A stretch of 25,493 bases of DNA from JBDRLH01 sp043813215 (lineage in GTDB: Bacteria; Patescibacteriota; Minisyncoccia; Minisyncoccales; JAQTPW01): positions 1 through 25,493 of the forward strand of contig JBDRLH010000011.1 in NCBI GenBank assembly GCA_043813215.1. The letters run 5' to 3'. The position numbers and the translations under genes were made by a program. The notes beneath the pieces are model-generated. The model was not told where the DNA came from and made no database searches. It saw only the letters and a list, made by a program, of their open reading frames with translations. How positions within the stretch are numbered: position 1 is the stretch's first letter; each line of letters opens with the position of its first letter. This document shows, in pieces, positions 14,038-22,849 of this stretch.

Positions 14038-14676
14038 GGAGTCAAAGATTTATTTAGAGGAGCCGGAGGAGTAGGCAAAGAAGCTTGGAAAGTTGTCACG
14101 GGAATCAAACCGATAGACAATAAAGTCCCGCCAATTAAAACCGATATAAAAAGCTCCGCAAAGGTTGAGAAGGTAAGTCTCTCGGGAGTTTTGGGGCAAG
14201 TCATTAAAGGAAGTAAGGTGCCCGACGAGGCAGGAATTAAAGCGAAAGGAGATTGGAGGAAAAAACTGCAGGAAAAACCAAAGCCCGAGACGATTGACAA
14301 GAGCGCATTTGTCAACAATATAAAAGAATACAAAAGACAGCGCGCTGCGGAATGGATCGCGAAAGAATTGCAATCGGGCAATCTTAAAGATCTTAAGGGT
14401 AGATTTTATCGACTTTTCGGTTTTATTCCAAAGACAAACGATCCAATAGAAAAGAAATTAGCGCTAGCAGAAAAAATATTTGGGTCAAAGAAAGAACGCA
14501 TGGGATTAATTATACACAAGAAGACAGATTCTCCGCTCAATCTCGCCGTGAGAAATAGAAAGTTTCGGGAAAAGATAATCCCGGCAGCAAAATATAAAAA
14601 AGATTTTCGCGGGATAGAGCAGGAAAAACTTAATCAGGAAATATTAAATAGATTTTTTGAGGGTAAAAAAAACTGA
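14035..14676 (+). CDS. Unknown 213-aa basic protein
   Basis: A soluble, lysine-rich 213-residue protein without signal peptide or membrane segments. The N-terminal ~90 residues are low-complexity and Gly/Lys/Pro-rich ('GGVGKEAWKVVTGIKP', 'KLQEKPKPE'), probably disordered. The C-terminal part looks helical ('EYKRQRAAEWIAKELQSGNL', 'PIEKKLALAEKIFG') and ends in a basic tail. I do not recognise a family. The stop overlaps the recO ATG (TGATG), so the two genes are probably translated together. The C-terminal composition would allow nucleic-acid binding, but nothing proves it. Confidence 0.65.
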   Translation: MGVKDLFRGAGGVGKEAWKVVTGIKPIDNKVPPIKTDIKSSAKVEKVSLSGVLGQVIKGSKVPDEAGIKAKGDWRKKLQEKPKPETIDKSAFVNNIKEYKRQRAAEWIAKELQSGNLKDLKGRFYRLFGFIPKTNDPIEKKLALAEKIFGSKKERMGLIIHKKTDSPLNLAVRNRKFREKIIPAAKYKKDFRGIEQEKLNQEILNRFFEGKKN

Positions 14677-15209
14677 TGTTTTTTCATTACAGGTCGTTGG
14701 GTTTGATAATAAAAAAAGAAGACCGGGGTGAGGCCGACCAATTATTCACGATTTATACGAAAGATTTCGGAAAATTGGAAATTTTGGCCAAAGCCGTGAG
14801 GAAGACTTCCTCAAAATTAAGGCAGGGAGCGGAGATTTTTTATTTGTCAGAAATTGAATTTATCCAGGGCAAGGGCTACAAAACCCTGACCGATGCTTTG
14901 CCTGTTGAAAAATTTAAAAACTTGAGGCAGGATTTGAACAGATTAAAAACCGCTTACCAGGCGGCCGAGGCAGTGGACGATTTTATAAAAGGCCAAGAAC
15001 CTGATGAAAAAATTTGGAATTTATTAGTGCGGATTTTCAGAAAAATAAATGATCCGAAATTTCCCGCCAAAAATTTAGAACAGGCCTGCCGGTATTTTTT
15101 ATTTAATTTCGTTTCTTTTTTAGGATATGGCATCAAAGCGGCTGATTTTAAAAAATTAAAATCATTTTCAAGGGGGCATCTTTCTCAAGTTTTGGGAGTG
15201 GCAAAATAA
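14676..15209 (+). CDS. recO: DNA repair protein RecO, short form
   Basis: A 177-residue protein with an N-terminal OB fold typical of RecO: 'YRSLGLIIKKEDRGEADQLF', 'TIYTKDFGKLEILAKAVRKT', 'SSKLRQGAEIFYLSEIEFIQ' with 'GKGYKTLTDA'. RecO loads RecA on SSB-coated ssDNA together with RecR. The usual length is about 230-250. The C-terminal part is shortened and there is no CxxC zinc module. It begins within the stop of the preceding gene (TGATG). The reduced form is common in small-genome bacteria, so it may still be active. Confidence 0.85.
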   Translation: MFFHYRSLGLIIKKEDRGEADQLFTIYTKDFGKLEILAKAVRKTSSKLRQGAEIFYLSEIEFIQGKGYKTLTDALPVEKFKNLRQDLNRLKTAYQAAEAVDDFIKGQEPDEKIWNLLVRIFRKINDPKFPAKNLEQACRYFLFNFVSFLGYGIKAADFKKLKSFSRGHLSQVLGVAK

Positions 15210-15232
15210 GTGATATATTAAATAACAATCAC

Positions 15233-16918
15233 ATGATTAAGAAAATTGTCAAAAAAATAAAGAAAAATATTAAACCGATATCGGCTATTCTGTTGGCCGT
15301 TTTGGCTTTTGCGGTTTATTGGTATTGGCAAGCAAACGTTTTCGCCAAAGACGTTTTGAAACTTGAGATTCTGGGGCCGGAGCAGGCGGATTTTGGCAAA
15401 GATTTTGATTACACCGTTAAATATAAAAATAACGGAAATACGCGCCTTGAGGAGGCAAAATTAATCTTTGAGTATCCGGAACACTCAATAGCAGGAGACG
15501 ACAAACCTCTTTGGCAGGAAATCATCCTGGGCGACATCAATCCCGGGCAAGAGCAAGCAATGACTTTTGGGGCCAGGCTGGTGGGCCAGGAATCAGAAAT
15601 CAAAATCGCCAAAGCCAGCTTGAGTTATAGGCCAAAAAACTTGAAAACTCGCTATGAAAATCAAACCACTTTCACAACCCAAATAAAGTCTTTACTTTTA
15701 AATTTTGAGTTTGACATACCCTCAAAAATTGAGTCGGGAAAAACCTTTAAATTCAGATTGAATTATTTTTCAAATATAGACTATCTGCTTTCGGGCTTAA
15801 GAATCGAGGCGCAATATCCGGCTGGTTTTGAATTTATCAGTTCGAATCCGTCTTCTTTGGAAAAAGTAGAATGGGAAATCTCATCTCTCAATAAAGCAGA
15901 GGGAGGCAGAATTGAAATTTCCGGTAAAATAACCGGGGAAATCGGCGAACAAAAAATATTCGATGCCAAGTTGGGAATGTGGCAAGATGGCGAATTCATT
16001 TCCTTTAAAGAAATAACAAGAAGTATAGAGATTATAAAACCCGCCTTGCGCATAACCCAGCAAATTAACGGCAATCTCGATTATATAGCAGGCGCCGGAG
16101 AACAGTTGCATTACGAAATATTCTTTAAAAACCTGGGAGAAGGGATATTGAACAATCTTACTTTAGTTAATACTTTGGACGGCAATATTTTTGACCTTGA
16201 GTCGTTGAAATCTCCCGAAGGAAGCTTTGCTTTAGGAGATAATTCAATTGTTTGGGATTGGAAAAAAGTGATTGAGCTTCAATTTTTATCTCCCCAAGAA
16301 GAGAATAAAGTTGAATTTTGGGTGAATCTGAAATCGGATTTTGAGATTCCATCTTTGAGCGGAAATCTAATAATTAAAAACAATGTTTATCTTAATCAAA
16401 TTAAGGAAGAATTTACGAATAAAGTTAATTCCAAGCTGGAAATAGCGCAGAAAGGATTTTTTCAGGATGAAATTTTCGGGAATTCCGGCCCCATCCCTCC
16501 GCGCGTCGGCCAGACGACAACTTATACCATAAACTGGCAGGCGAAAAATTATTACAACGAAGTTAAAAACGTGAAAGTAAAAACTATTTTGCCGCAATAT
16601 GTTCATCTGACCGGCAGAATATTTCCGGAAGATGCCAGACTGACCCTTGATTCGCAGTCGCGGGAAATAGTCTGGGAAGTGGGCGATCTTCAGGTCGGCC
16701 AGGGGGTTTTAAATCCGGCGCCTAATGTTTCTTTTCAGGTGGCATTTTTAGCCGACATTTCGCAAATCGGGCAATCTCCAAACATTATTGGCCAAACCAA
16801 AATCACTGGCGACGACAGCTGGACAAATGATATAACCGAGAAAATCAACTTAGGTCTCAATACAAGTTTTAACGCTACCGATACCGTCAGCATTCAGCAG
16901 GGCACGGTAACATACTAA
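15233..16918 (+). CDS. Membrane-anchored extracellular protein with DUF11-like repeats
   Basis: A 561-residue protein with a basic N-terminus and one membrane helix (about residues 14-34, 'ISAILLAVLAFAVYWYWQA'), so it is probably anchored with its body outside. The rest is a series of about four Ig-like beta-sandwich units with the DUF11/conserved-repeat pattern: 'FDYTVKYKNNGNTRLEEAKL', 'LHYEIFFKNLGEGILNNLTL', 'TTYTINWQAKNYYNEVKNVK', each followed by '(I/V)W-(E/D)-W/V' strands such as 'IVWDWKKV' and 'IVWEVGDLQVGQG'. Such proteins are surface or adhesion components. No sortase motif or cysteine is obvious. It is followed by a terminator. Confidence 0.75.
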   Translation: MIKKIVKKIKKNIKPISAILLAVLAFAVYWYWQANVFAKDVLKLEILGPEQADFGKDFDYTVKYKNNGNTRLEEAKLIFEYPEHSIAGDDKPLWQEIILGDINPGQEQAMTFGARLVGQESEIKIAKASLSYRPKNLKTRYENQTTFTTQIKSLLLNFEFDIPSKIESGKTFKFRLNYFSNIDYLLSGLRIEAQYPAGFEFISSNPSSLEKVEWEISSLNKAEGGRIEISGKITGEIGEQKIFDAKLGMWQDGEFISFKEITRSIEIIKPALRITQQINGNLDYIAGAGEQLHYEIFFKNLGEGILNNLTLVNTLDGNIFDLESLKSPEGSFALGDNSIVWDWKKVIELQFLSPQEENKVEFWVNLKSDFEIPSLSGNLIIKNNVYLNQIKEEFTNKVNSKLEIAQKGFFQDEIFGNSGPIPPRVGQTTTYTINWQAKNYYNEVKNVKVKTILPQYVHLTGRIFPEDARLTLDSQSREIVWEVGDLQVGQGVLNPAPNVSFQVAFLADISQIGQSPNIIGQTKITGDDSWTNDITEKINLGLNTSFNATDTVSIQQGTVTY

Positions 16919-16927
16919 ATTATACTT

Positions 16928-16973
16928 TCTGAATATTTTTGCTTTAGTAAAAATATTCTTCAGATATTTTTTT
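16928..16973 (+). terminator. A+T-rich terminator before glyS
   Basis: TCTGAA-TATTTTT pairs with AAAAATA-(TTC bulge)-TTCAGA around an 8-base loop, followed by seven Ts (16967-16973). Confidence 0.6.
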
Positions 16974-16991
16974 CGCTAACGCTCAAAAATT

Positions 16992-18284
16992 ATGGAAAAC
17001 CTAATGGGGAAAATTACAAGTTTATGCAAAAGAAGAGGATTTGTCTTCTCGGGTTCTGAAATCTACGGGGGGCTGGCTAATTCATGGGATTACGGCCCAT
17101 TAGGAACAGAGTTGAAAAATAATATTAAACAGCTCTGGTGGAAAAAATTTGTCCAAAGCAGAGACGATATGGTCGGCATAGATGCAGCTTTGATTATGAA
17201 TCCGAAAGTCTGGGAGGCGAGCGGTCATTTGCAAAATTTTACAGATCCCTTGATTGAATGCAAAAATTGCCACACCAGATTCCGTGCCGACTTATTGATA
17301 GAGAAAAAATGTTCCCAATGCGGCAAAAATGAATTTACAAAAGCCCAAAATTTTAATCTGATGTTCAAAACTTTTCTTGGTCCGGTTGAAGAAGATAAAA
17401 ACCTCTCTTACTTAAGACCGGAAATCGCGCAGTCAATGTTCATCGACTTTAAACAAGTGCTCGACACAACCAGAAGAAAATTGCCTTTCGGAATCGCTTC
17501 GCAGGGAAAAACGTTTCGGAATGAAATCACTCCGGGAAATTTTATTTTCAGAATGCGCGAATTCAATCTGATGGAATTAGAGTATTTTATCAAAGAAAAA
17601 GAATGGGAAACGTGGTTTGGATATTGGCAAAACGAAATGAGAAATTGGCTGAAAGATTTGGGTGTTAATTTGAAAAAAATTCACGAAGTTGAAATTCCTG
17701 AGGGCGAACGGGCACACTATTCAAAAAGAACGGTTGATTTTGAATATGAATATCCGTTTGGCCAAAAAGAGCTTTATGGCCTGGCCTATCGCACCGATTT
17801 TGATTTGAAAAATCACGAAAAATTCTCTGGGCAAAATTTAAAATACCGCGACTCGGAAACCGGAGAAGAGTTTTGGCCGCATGTGATAGAACCGACTTTT
17901 GGACTGGACCGTTCGGTTTTGGTAGTGCTTCTGGAGGCCTATAAAGAAGAAAACAAGAGAGTCGTTTTAAAACTTCCCAGAAAATTAGCTCCATACAAAG
18001 TTGCGGTTTTTCCGCTTTTGGCGAACAAGCCGGAACTTGTGAAAATGGCCAAAAAGATTTACGACGATTTGCGTAAAGATCTGATGGTTGCCTGGGATGA
18101 CAGGGGAAATATCGGCAAGCGTTATTACTCGCAAGACGAAATAGGCACGCCCTATTGTCTAACCTGCGATTTTGATACTTTGAAAAAAAACGACGTCACT
18201 CTCCGCGATCGCGACACCATGAAACAAGAGAGAATAAAAATTTCTGATTTAGTAAAGGTTTTAAAAGAGAAATTAGAAAAATAG
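16992..18284 (+). CDS. glyS: Glycyl-tRNA synthetase, dimeric (alpha2) type
   Basis: Class II synthetase charging tRNA-Gly, 430 residues, of the single-chain eukaryote/archaea-like type also found in many bacteria. It shows 'CKRRGFVFSGSEIYGGLANS' with 'WDYGPLGTELKNN', 'NPKVWEASGH', a zinc module 'CKNCH ... CSQCG', motif 2 'GKTFRNEITPGNFIFRMREF', 'HVIEPTFGLDRSV' (motif 3) and an anticodon-binding domain ('KVAVFPLLANKPEL' to 'YYSQDEIGTPYCLTCD'). The start context AAAAATTATGG, without an SD, resembles that of ileS. The stop is followed at once by the M16 peptidase ATG. Confidence 0.97.
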   Translation: MENLMGKITSLCKRRGFVFSGSEIYGGLANSWDYGPLGTELKNNIKQLWWKKFVQSRDDMVGIDAALIMNPKVWEASGHLQNFTDPLIECKNCHTRFRADLLIEKKCSQCGKNEFTKAQNFNLMFKTFLGPVEEDKNLSYLRPEIAQSMFIDFKQVLDTTRRKLPFGIASQGKTFRNEITPGNFIFRMREFNLMELEYFIKEKEWETWFGYWQNEMRNWLKDLGVNLKKIHEVEIPEGERAHYSKRTVDFEYEYPFGQKELYGLAYRTDFDLKNHEKFSGQNLKYRDSETGEEFWPHVIEPTFGLDRSVLVVLLEAYKEENKRVVLKLPRKLAPYKVAVFPLLANKPELVKMAKKIYDDLRKDLMVAWDDRGNIGKRYYSQDEIGTPYCLTCDFDTLKKNDVTLRDRDTMKQERIKISDLVKVLKEKLEK

Positions 18285-19556
18285 ATGTTTCATAAAACTA
18301 CTCTCAAAAACGGCTTAAGGATTATTACGGTTCCTTCAAAAAGCACTCAGGCGGTGACAGTTTTGGTGCTGGTGCAGACTGGTTCAAAATATGAAACAAA
18401 AGACAAGAAAGGTATTTCTCATTTTCTTGAGCATATGTATTTTGCCGGAACCAAGAAGAGACCGACAACCCGAGCTGTCGCCGAGACCTTAGACAGGATT
18501 GGCGGGATTTATAATGCTTTTACTTCAGAAGAATACACCGGATATTTTGCCAAAGTTGCCGCTAGCCATTTTGAAATTGCTTTGGACTGGGTATCGGATA
18601 TTTTCCAGAACAGCCGGCTTCCGGAAAAAGAAGTCCAAAAAGAAAAAAGCGTGATAATTGAAGAAATCAATATGTATCAGGACCAGCCCATGAGCTATGT
18701 CCAAATTTTGTGGTCAAAATTATTATATGGAGATCAACCGGCCGGCTGGCCCATTGCCGGAGACAAAGAAACGGTGGCCGGAATAGAAAGAACTAACTTG
18801 ATGGATTATATGAGAAGTCAATATGTGGCAAAAAATACCGTGGTTTGCCTCGCTGGCAGAATAGATGAAAAATCGACGATTGGCAAAATTAAAAAATATT
18901 TTTCCGAAGCCAGAGAAACCGTGCCCAAGTCCAAACCGAAAGTTATTGAGCGGCAAACAGGCCCCGCTTTCTTGTCGCATCAACGGGCGACCGATCAGAC
19001 GCATTTGTGCCTGGGAGTGAGAGGATACAATATTTTTCATCCCCAGAAATACGCCTTCGAAATACTGGCCATGATTTTAGGAGGTTCGGGCATGATGAGC
19101 TCAAGGTTATTTGAAGAAGTCAGAACAAAGCTGGGTCTGGTTTATTATATAAGTTGTCTAGCCGCCTCCGATACCGATTCGGGTTGTCTGGTTACGCAAG
19201 CCGGAGTTGACAATAAGAATGTAGGGAAAGCCATAAGTACGATTTTAAAAGAATATAAAAAAATCTCTCAAATAAAAATTCCCGTTGAGGAGTTAAAAAA
19301 AGTCAAAGATTACATAAAAGGTAAAACGATTTTAGATCTGGAAGCCTCGGACGCCCAGGCTTCTTTCTTCGGACTCCAGGAGCTCTTGGAAAAAAAGATT
19401 TTCACTGCTGAGGAAATTTTTAAAAAAATTGATAAAGTTACTCAAAATGATATTCTGAAAGTAGCTAAAGATATTTTTAGACAAGAAAAATTGAACCTGG
19501 CCATGATCGGGCCGTTTAAAAATTCCGAAAATCTAAAAAAATTATTAAAGTTTTAA
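18285..19556 (+). CDS. M16 family zinc metallopeptidase
   Basis: A 423-residue protein with the inverted zinc motif HFLEH (H46, E49, H50) and the distant ligand Glu in 'VIIEEINMYQDQP' (E126/E127, the expected ~76-residue spacing). The N-terminal half holds the active domain; the C-terminal half is the inactive partner with 'GGSGMMSSRLFEEVRTKLGL', giving the two-domain M16B arrangement seen in processing peptidases and PqqL-like enzymes. No signal peptide, so it is probably cytoplasmic, with substrates unknown. It starts directly after the glyS stop and is read with it. Confidence 0.93.
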   Translation: MFHKTTLKNGLRIITVPSKSTQAVTVLVLVQTGSKYETKDKKGISHFLEHMYFAGTKKRPTTRAVAETLDRIGGIYNAFTSEEYTGYFAKVAASHFEIALDWVSDIFQNSRLPEKEVQKEKSVIIEEINMYQDQPMSYVQILWSKLLYGDQPAGWPIAGDKETVAGIERTNLMDYMRSQYVAKNTVVCLAGRIDEKSTIGKIKKYFSEARETVPKSKPKVIERQTGPAFLSHQRATDQTHLCLGVRGYNIFHPQKYAFEILAMILGGSGMMSSRLFEEVRTKLGLVYYISCLAASDTDSGCLVTQAGVDNKNVGKAISTILKEYKKISQIKIPVEELKKVKDYIKGKTILDLEASDAQASFFGLQELLEKKIFTAEEIFKKIDKVTQNDILKVAKDIFRQEKLNLAMIGPFKNSENLKKLLKF

Positions 19557-19561
19557 AAATT

Positions 19562-20596
19562 ATGGACGGAGAAAAAATATTAGATATTTCCTGGGGCACT
19601 ATTTTAAAAATATTTTTCGCTACTGCTATTTTTTATTTTGTTTATCTGACAAGAGATATTTTGATTTTATTTATCTTCGCCTTAATAATTTCAGTTTTAT
19701 TCAATCCGGCGATTGATTTTTTAGTCAAAAAGAGAGTGCCGCGGATTCTATCAGTGCTGGGGATATATCTTTTTATTTTCAGCATTATCGGAGTTTTAAT
19801 TTTTCTTATAGCTCCGATTTTTATCGACGATATAGTATTGTTTGCCGAACGTTTTCCGCAATTTTTTGATAAATTTGCTCCCGTATTCAAGGGTCTGGGG
19901 TTTGAAGACAGAGCGCTCGAAAATTTCGATAATTTTTCTCAAGCGATTCGGGGATGGCTCCTCAATGCTTCTTCCAGTATTTTTAAGGCGATTGTGTCCA
20001 TTTTCGGCAGTATTTTTTCTACCGTTACTATTTTTTTACTCTCGATTTTTCTTTCTCTTGAAGAAAGAAGCATGGAAAAAATAATTATTTTGCTTTTTCC
20101 CAAAAGATATGAATCCAATATGCTTAATCTTTGGGCGAGATGCCAAAATAAAGTTGCCAGCTGGTTTGGGATGAGGATTTTAACCAGCTTATTCGTGGGC
20201 TTTATGACTTTTATTGTTTGCAAGATATTAAAAATAGAATATGCCATTTCTTTCGGCTTGCTGGCCGGAGTGACAAATATTATCCCGGTTATCGGGCCCG
20301 TTGTGGCCGGGGCACTGATAACAATTTTTGTGATGCTTGATTCTTTGTCTAAAGCTATTTTCGTCTTGATAATTTATATTCTTATTCAGCAGATAGAGGG
20401 TAATATTATTACGCCGCTTTTGAGCAAAAAATTTATTGGTCTTTCGCCCGCGTTGGTACTGATTGCTTTGATGGTCGGAGGAAAACTTTGGGGAATAATG
20501 GGCGCAATTTTAGCCATTCCTCTTTTTGGAATACTTTTTGAGTTTATAAAAGAGTTTTTAAAGAAAAAGCGGGACGAAAAAGCGGTAGTTTTATGA
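19562..20596 (+). CDS. AI-2E family transporter (PerM-like)
   Basis: A 344-residue membrane protein of the AI-2E/PerM (formerly UPF0118) family. It has N-terminal helices, a soluble segment (about residues 85-140, 'FAERFPQFFDKFAPVFKGLG'), and the C-terminal conserved block 'LLAGVTNIIPVIGPVVAGAL' with 'IQQIEGNIITPLLSKKFIGL' and 'GGKLWGIMGAILAIPLFGIL'. Members export small solutes or act as Na+/H+ antiporters; despite the name, autoinducer transport is not implied. The ATG is in AAAAATTATGG without an SD. It overlaps rsmI by four bases (ATGA). Confidence 0.92.
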   Translation: MDGEKILDISWGTILKIFFATAIFYFVYLTRDILILFIFALIISVLFNPAIDFLVKKRVPRILSVLGIYLFIFSIIGVLIFLIAPIFIDDIVLFAERFPQFFDKFAPVFKGLGFEDRALENFDNFSQAIRGWLLNASSSIFKAIVSIFGSIFSTVTIFLLSIFLSLEERSMEKIIILLFPKRYESNMLNLWARCQNKVASWFGMRILTSLFVGFMTFIVCKILKIEYAISFGLLAGVTNIIPVIGPVVAGALITIFVMLDSLSKAIFVLIIYILIQQIEGNIITPLLSKKFIGLSPALVLIALMVGGKLWGIMGAILAIPLFGILFEFIKEFLKKKRDEKAVVL

Positions 20597-21291
20597 GTAT
20601 TTTATATATTGTCGCAACTCCAATCGGTAACTTAGAAGACATCACAAAAAGAGCCCTCCGCGTATTATCGGAGGTTGATTTAATTTTATGCGAAGATACA
20701 AGAAAAACCAAGATACTGCTGGATCGTTTTCAAATTAAAACCTCTGTTTTGAGTTATCATCAGCATAGTAAAATAGAAAAAATAAATTATATAGCAGATT
20801 TTTTACGCCAGGGGAAAAACATTGCTCTGGTTTCGGATGCCGGAACTCCCGGGATTTCCGATCCGGGGAATAAATTGATTGAACAATTGTTGGGTTTTGC
20901 GGTCAAAGGATTAAAAATAGTTCCCATTCCGGGTCCTTCGGCGGTTGCGACGGCCCTATCGGTCTGCGGGTTTCCAACTGACAAATTTTTATTTTTGGGG
21001 TTTGCCCCTACGAAAAACAAAAGACAAAAATTTTTTAAAGAGGTTGCGGCTTCAAAGTGCCCTGTTATTTTTTACGAATCCTGCTATAGGATTTTAAAAA
21101 CTTTAGGCGAATTAGATTCCTTGTACATTAAATATCAGTTATTTGATGCCAAAATTGTTGTCGGCCGGGAACTGACCAAAAAATTCGAAACGATTTATTA
21201 TGGTAAGATAAAGGATGTTATTATGAAAATTAAAGAAGATGAACAAAAGGGTGAGTTTGTCGTGATAATAGATAATAAAAATCATGGATAA
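20593..21291 (+). CDS. rsmI: 16S rRNA (cytidine1402-2'-O)-methyltransferase
   Basis: A 232-residue tetrapyrrole-methylase-fold enzyme that 2'-O-methylates C1402 in the 30S decoding centre using SAM. It shows 'LYIVATPIGNLEDITKRALR', 'DLILCEDTRKTKILL', 'SDAGTPGISDPG', 'PIPGPSAVATALSVCGFPTD', 'FLGFAP' and 'VVGRELTKKFE'. Length is slightly short because the extra C-terminal helical region of E. coli RsmI is absent. It overlaps the AI-2E gene by ATGA and metG by 8 bases, so it is translated as part of a coupled group. Confidence 0.96.
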   Translation: MSILYIVATPIGNLEDITKRALRVLSEVDLILCEDTRKTKILLDRFQIKTSVLSYHQHSKIEKINYIADFLRQGKNIALVSDAGTPGISDPGNKLIEQLLGFAVKGLKIVPIPGPSAVATALSVCGFPTDKFLFLGFAPTKNKRQKFFKEVAASKCPVIFYESCYRILKTLGELDSLYIKYQLFDAKIVVGRELTKKFETIYYGKIKDVIMKIKEDEQKGEFVVIIDNKNHG

Positions 21292-22744
21292 ATTCTACGT
21301 TACAACTAGCATCGCCTACACCAATGCCCCGCCGCACTTGGGGTATGTTTTAGAGTTGGTCCAGGCCGATATTTTGGCAAGACATCATAAAATTCTTGGT
21401 AAAGACGTCTTCTTTTTAACTGGGACCGACGAGCATGGCCAGAAGATTTCAAAAGCGGCTGAACGGGCGGGTAAAAATCCTAAAGAATTTACTGATGAAA
21501 TTTCATCAAAATTTAAAGAACTAGATAGGGCTCTTAATTTATCAAATGATGATTTTATTAGGACAACTGATCGAGAAAGGCACTGGCCGGTAGTTCAAAA
21601 AGTTTGGCAAAAGCTTAAAGAAAACGACGATATTTATAAAAAGAAATATCAAGGGCTTTATTGTATAGGGTGCGAAGCTTTCATCACAAAAAAAGATTTA
21701 GAGGATGGTAAATGTAAAATCCATCAAAAAGAGCCTGAGGTGGTAGAGGAAGAAAATTATTTTTTCAAACTTTCAAAATATTCAAAAGAAATAGAAAAAA
21801 TTATCAGGGGGGATAAGGTGAAAATAATTCCCGACGGGAGAAAAAACGAGATGCTCAGTTTTGCAGGCCAAGGTCTAGAAGATGTCAGTTTTTCAAGACC
21901 GAGAAAAGATTTGAGCTGGGGGATACCCGTTCCCGACGATGATGCTCAAACTGTTTATGTCTGGGCGGATGCTTTGGTGAACTATATCTCGGCTTTAGGC
22001 GGTTTTAAAGTCGAAAAATTTAAAAAATACTGGCCCCCGGACGTCCATTTTTTAGGAAAAGATATTTTGAGATTTCATGCCACAATTTGGTTGGGCATGT
22101 TGCTATCTTTAAAATTGGCATTGCCGAAAAATATTTTTGTTCACGGATTTATTACTTCAGGAAGCCAGAAAATGTCAAAGTCCTTGGGCAATGTAGTTGA
22201 CCCTTTTGATTTGGTTAAAAAATATGATGCTGACGCTATTAGGTATTTTCTTTTGCGGGAAATTCCTACAACCGAAGATGGCGATTTTACCGAAGAAAAA
22301 TTTATAGAGAGATATAATGCTGATTTAGCAGGGGGAATTGGCAATCTCGTTGCTCGGGTGGTAACCCTTGCAGAAAAATCCAAGATCCAAAATCAAAAAT
22401 CTAAAAATACAATCCAAAATTCAAAAACAGAAGAAAAAATTAAAAAAATTAAAAAGAGTTATCAGGAAAGTTTAGGAAATTTTAAATTAAATGAAGCGCT
22501 GATTGTTATTTGGGATCTGATAAGTTTTTGCGACAAATATATAAATGACGAAAAGCCCTGGTCTCTCGATGCGGCTCAGGATAAAGAAAAATACGACAAA
22601 ATCATCGGCGATCTATTGATTGCGATTTCTGAAATTGCTGAATTATTAAAGCCATTTTTACCGGAAACTTCGGAAAAAATATTAAGACAGCTGCAATCCT
22701 TTAAAAGCGAGCCGCTTTTCCCAAGGGTTGACAAGGGTTTTTGA
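21284..22744 (+). CDS. metG: Methionyl-tRNA synthetase
   Basis: Class I synthetase charging initiator and elongator tRNA-Met, 486 residues. It has 'TTSIAYTNAPPHLGYVLELV' (HIGH variant HLGY), 'FLTGTDEHGQKI', a connective insert with 'LYCIGCEAFI', 'VYVWADALVNYISALGG', 'FLGKDILRFHATIW', KMSKS in 'GSQKMSKSLGN' and a helical anticodon-binding domain. The C-terminal Trbp111-like dimerisation domain is absent. An A-rich repeat encodes 'KSKIQNQKSKNTIQNSK' at the catalytic/anticodon-domain junction. Its last codons (VDKGF-stop) contain the -35 box of the next transcription unit. Confidence 0.96.
   Translation: MDKFYVTTSIAYTNAPPHLGYVLELVQADILARHHKILGKDVFFLTGTDEHGQKISKAAERAGKNPKEFTDEISSKFKELDRALNLSNDDFIRTTDRERHWPVVQKVWQKLKENDDIYKKKYQGLYCIGCEAFITKKDLEDGKCKIHQKEPEVVEEENYFFKLSKYSKEIEKIIRGDKVKIIPDGRKNEMLSFAGQGLEDVSFSRPRKDLSWGIPVPDDDAQTVYVWADALVNYISALGGFKVEKFKKYWPPDVHFLGKDILRFHATIWLGMLLSLKLALPKNIFVHGFITSGSQKMSKSLGNVVDPFDLVKKYDADAIRYFLLREIPTTEDGDFTEEKFIERYNADLAGGIGNLVARVVTLAEKSKIQNQKSKNTIQNSKTEEKIKKIKKSYQESLGNFKLNEALIVIWDLISFCDKYINDEKPWSLDAAQDKEKYDKIIGDLLIAISEIAELLKPFLPETSEKILRQLQSFKSEPLFPRVDKGF
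22376..22430 (+). repeat. A-rich ATCCAAAATC repeat in metG
   Basis: Degenerate AAAATC/AAAATTC units encode a Lys/Asn/Gln/Ser-rich linker between the catalytic and anticodon-binding domains, the same place as in argS and ileS. Confidence 0.6.
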
Positions 22745-22756
22745 ATTTAATATATT
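22728..22756 (+). promoter_or_regulatory. Sigma70-type promoter of the phe leader / pheA
   Basis: TTGACA (22728-22733), a 17-base spacer and TATATT (22751-22756): 11 of 12 consensus bases. The predicted start near 22763 is about three bases before the leader-peptide ATG, so the peptide would be translated from a nearly leaderless RNA. The -35 lies in the end of metG. Confidence 0.75.
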
Positions 22757-22765
22757 GAGAACATC

Positions 22766-22849
22766 ATGCAAAAGATATTTTCCGTTAATTTTTTCTTTTT
22801 TAACTTTACCGGCCCGGCGAAGAGTTTGGAGATTTTCCTTTTAGATTAA
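22766..22849 (+). CDS. Phe-rich leader peptide (pheL-like)
   Basis: A 27-codon frame with seven Phe codons. Its core is F-S-V-N-F-F-F-F-N-F, a run of four Phe at codons 9-12 followed by Phe14. It lies between a strong promoter and an intrinsic terminator, upstream of prephenate dehydratase, the first dedicated step of Phe synthesis. This matches the classic phe attenuators of enterobacteria, where ribosome stalling at Phe codons decides between antiterminator and terminator. No SD is present; initiation would be nearly leaderless. It is too short for ordinary gene prediction. A chance Phe-rich frame in a T-rich region is the alternative, but the matching RNA pairings argue against it. Confidence 0.75.
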   Translation: MQKIFSVNFFFFNFTGPAKSLEIFLLD

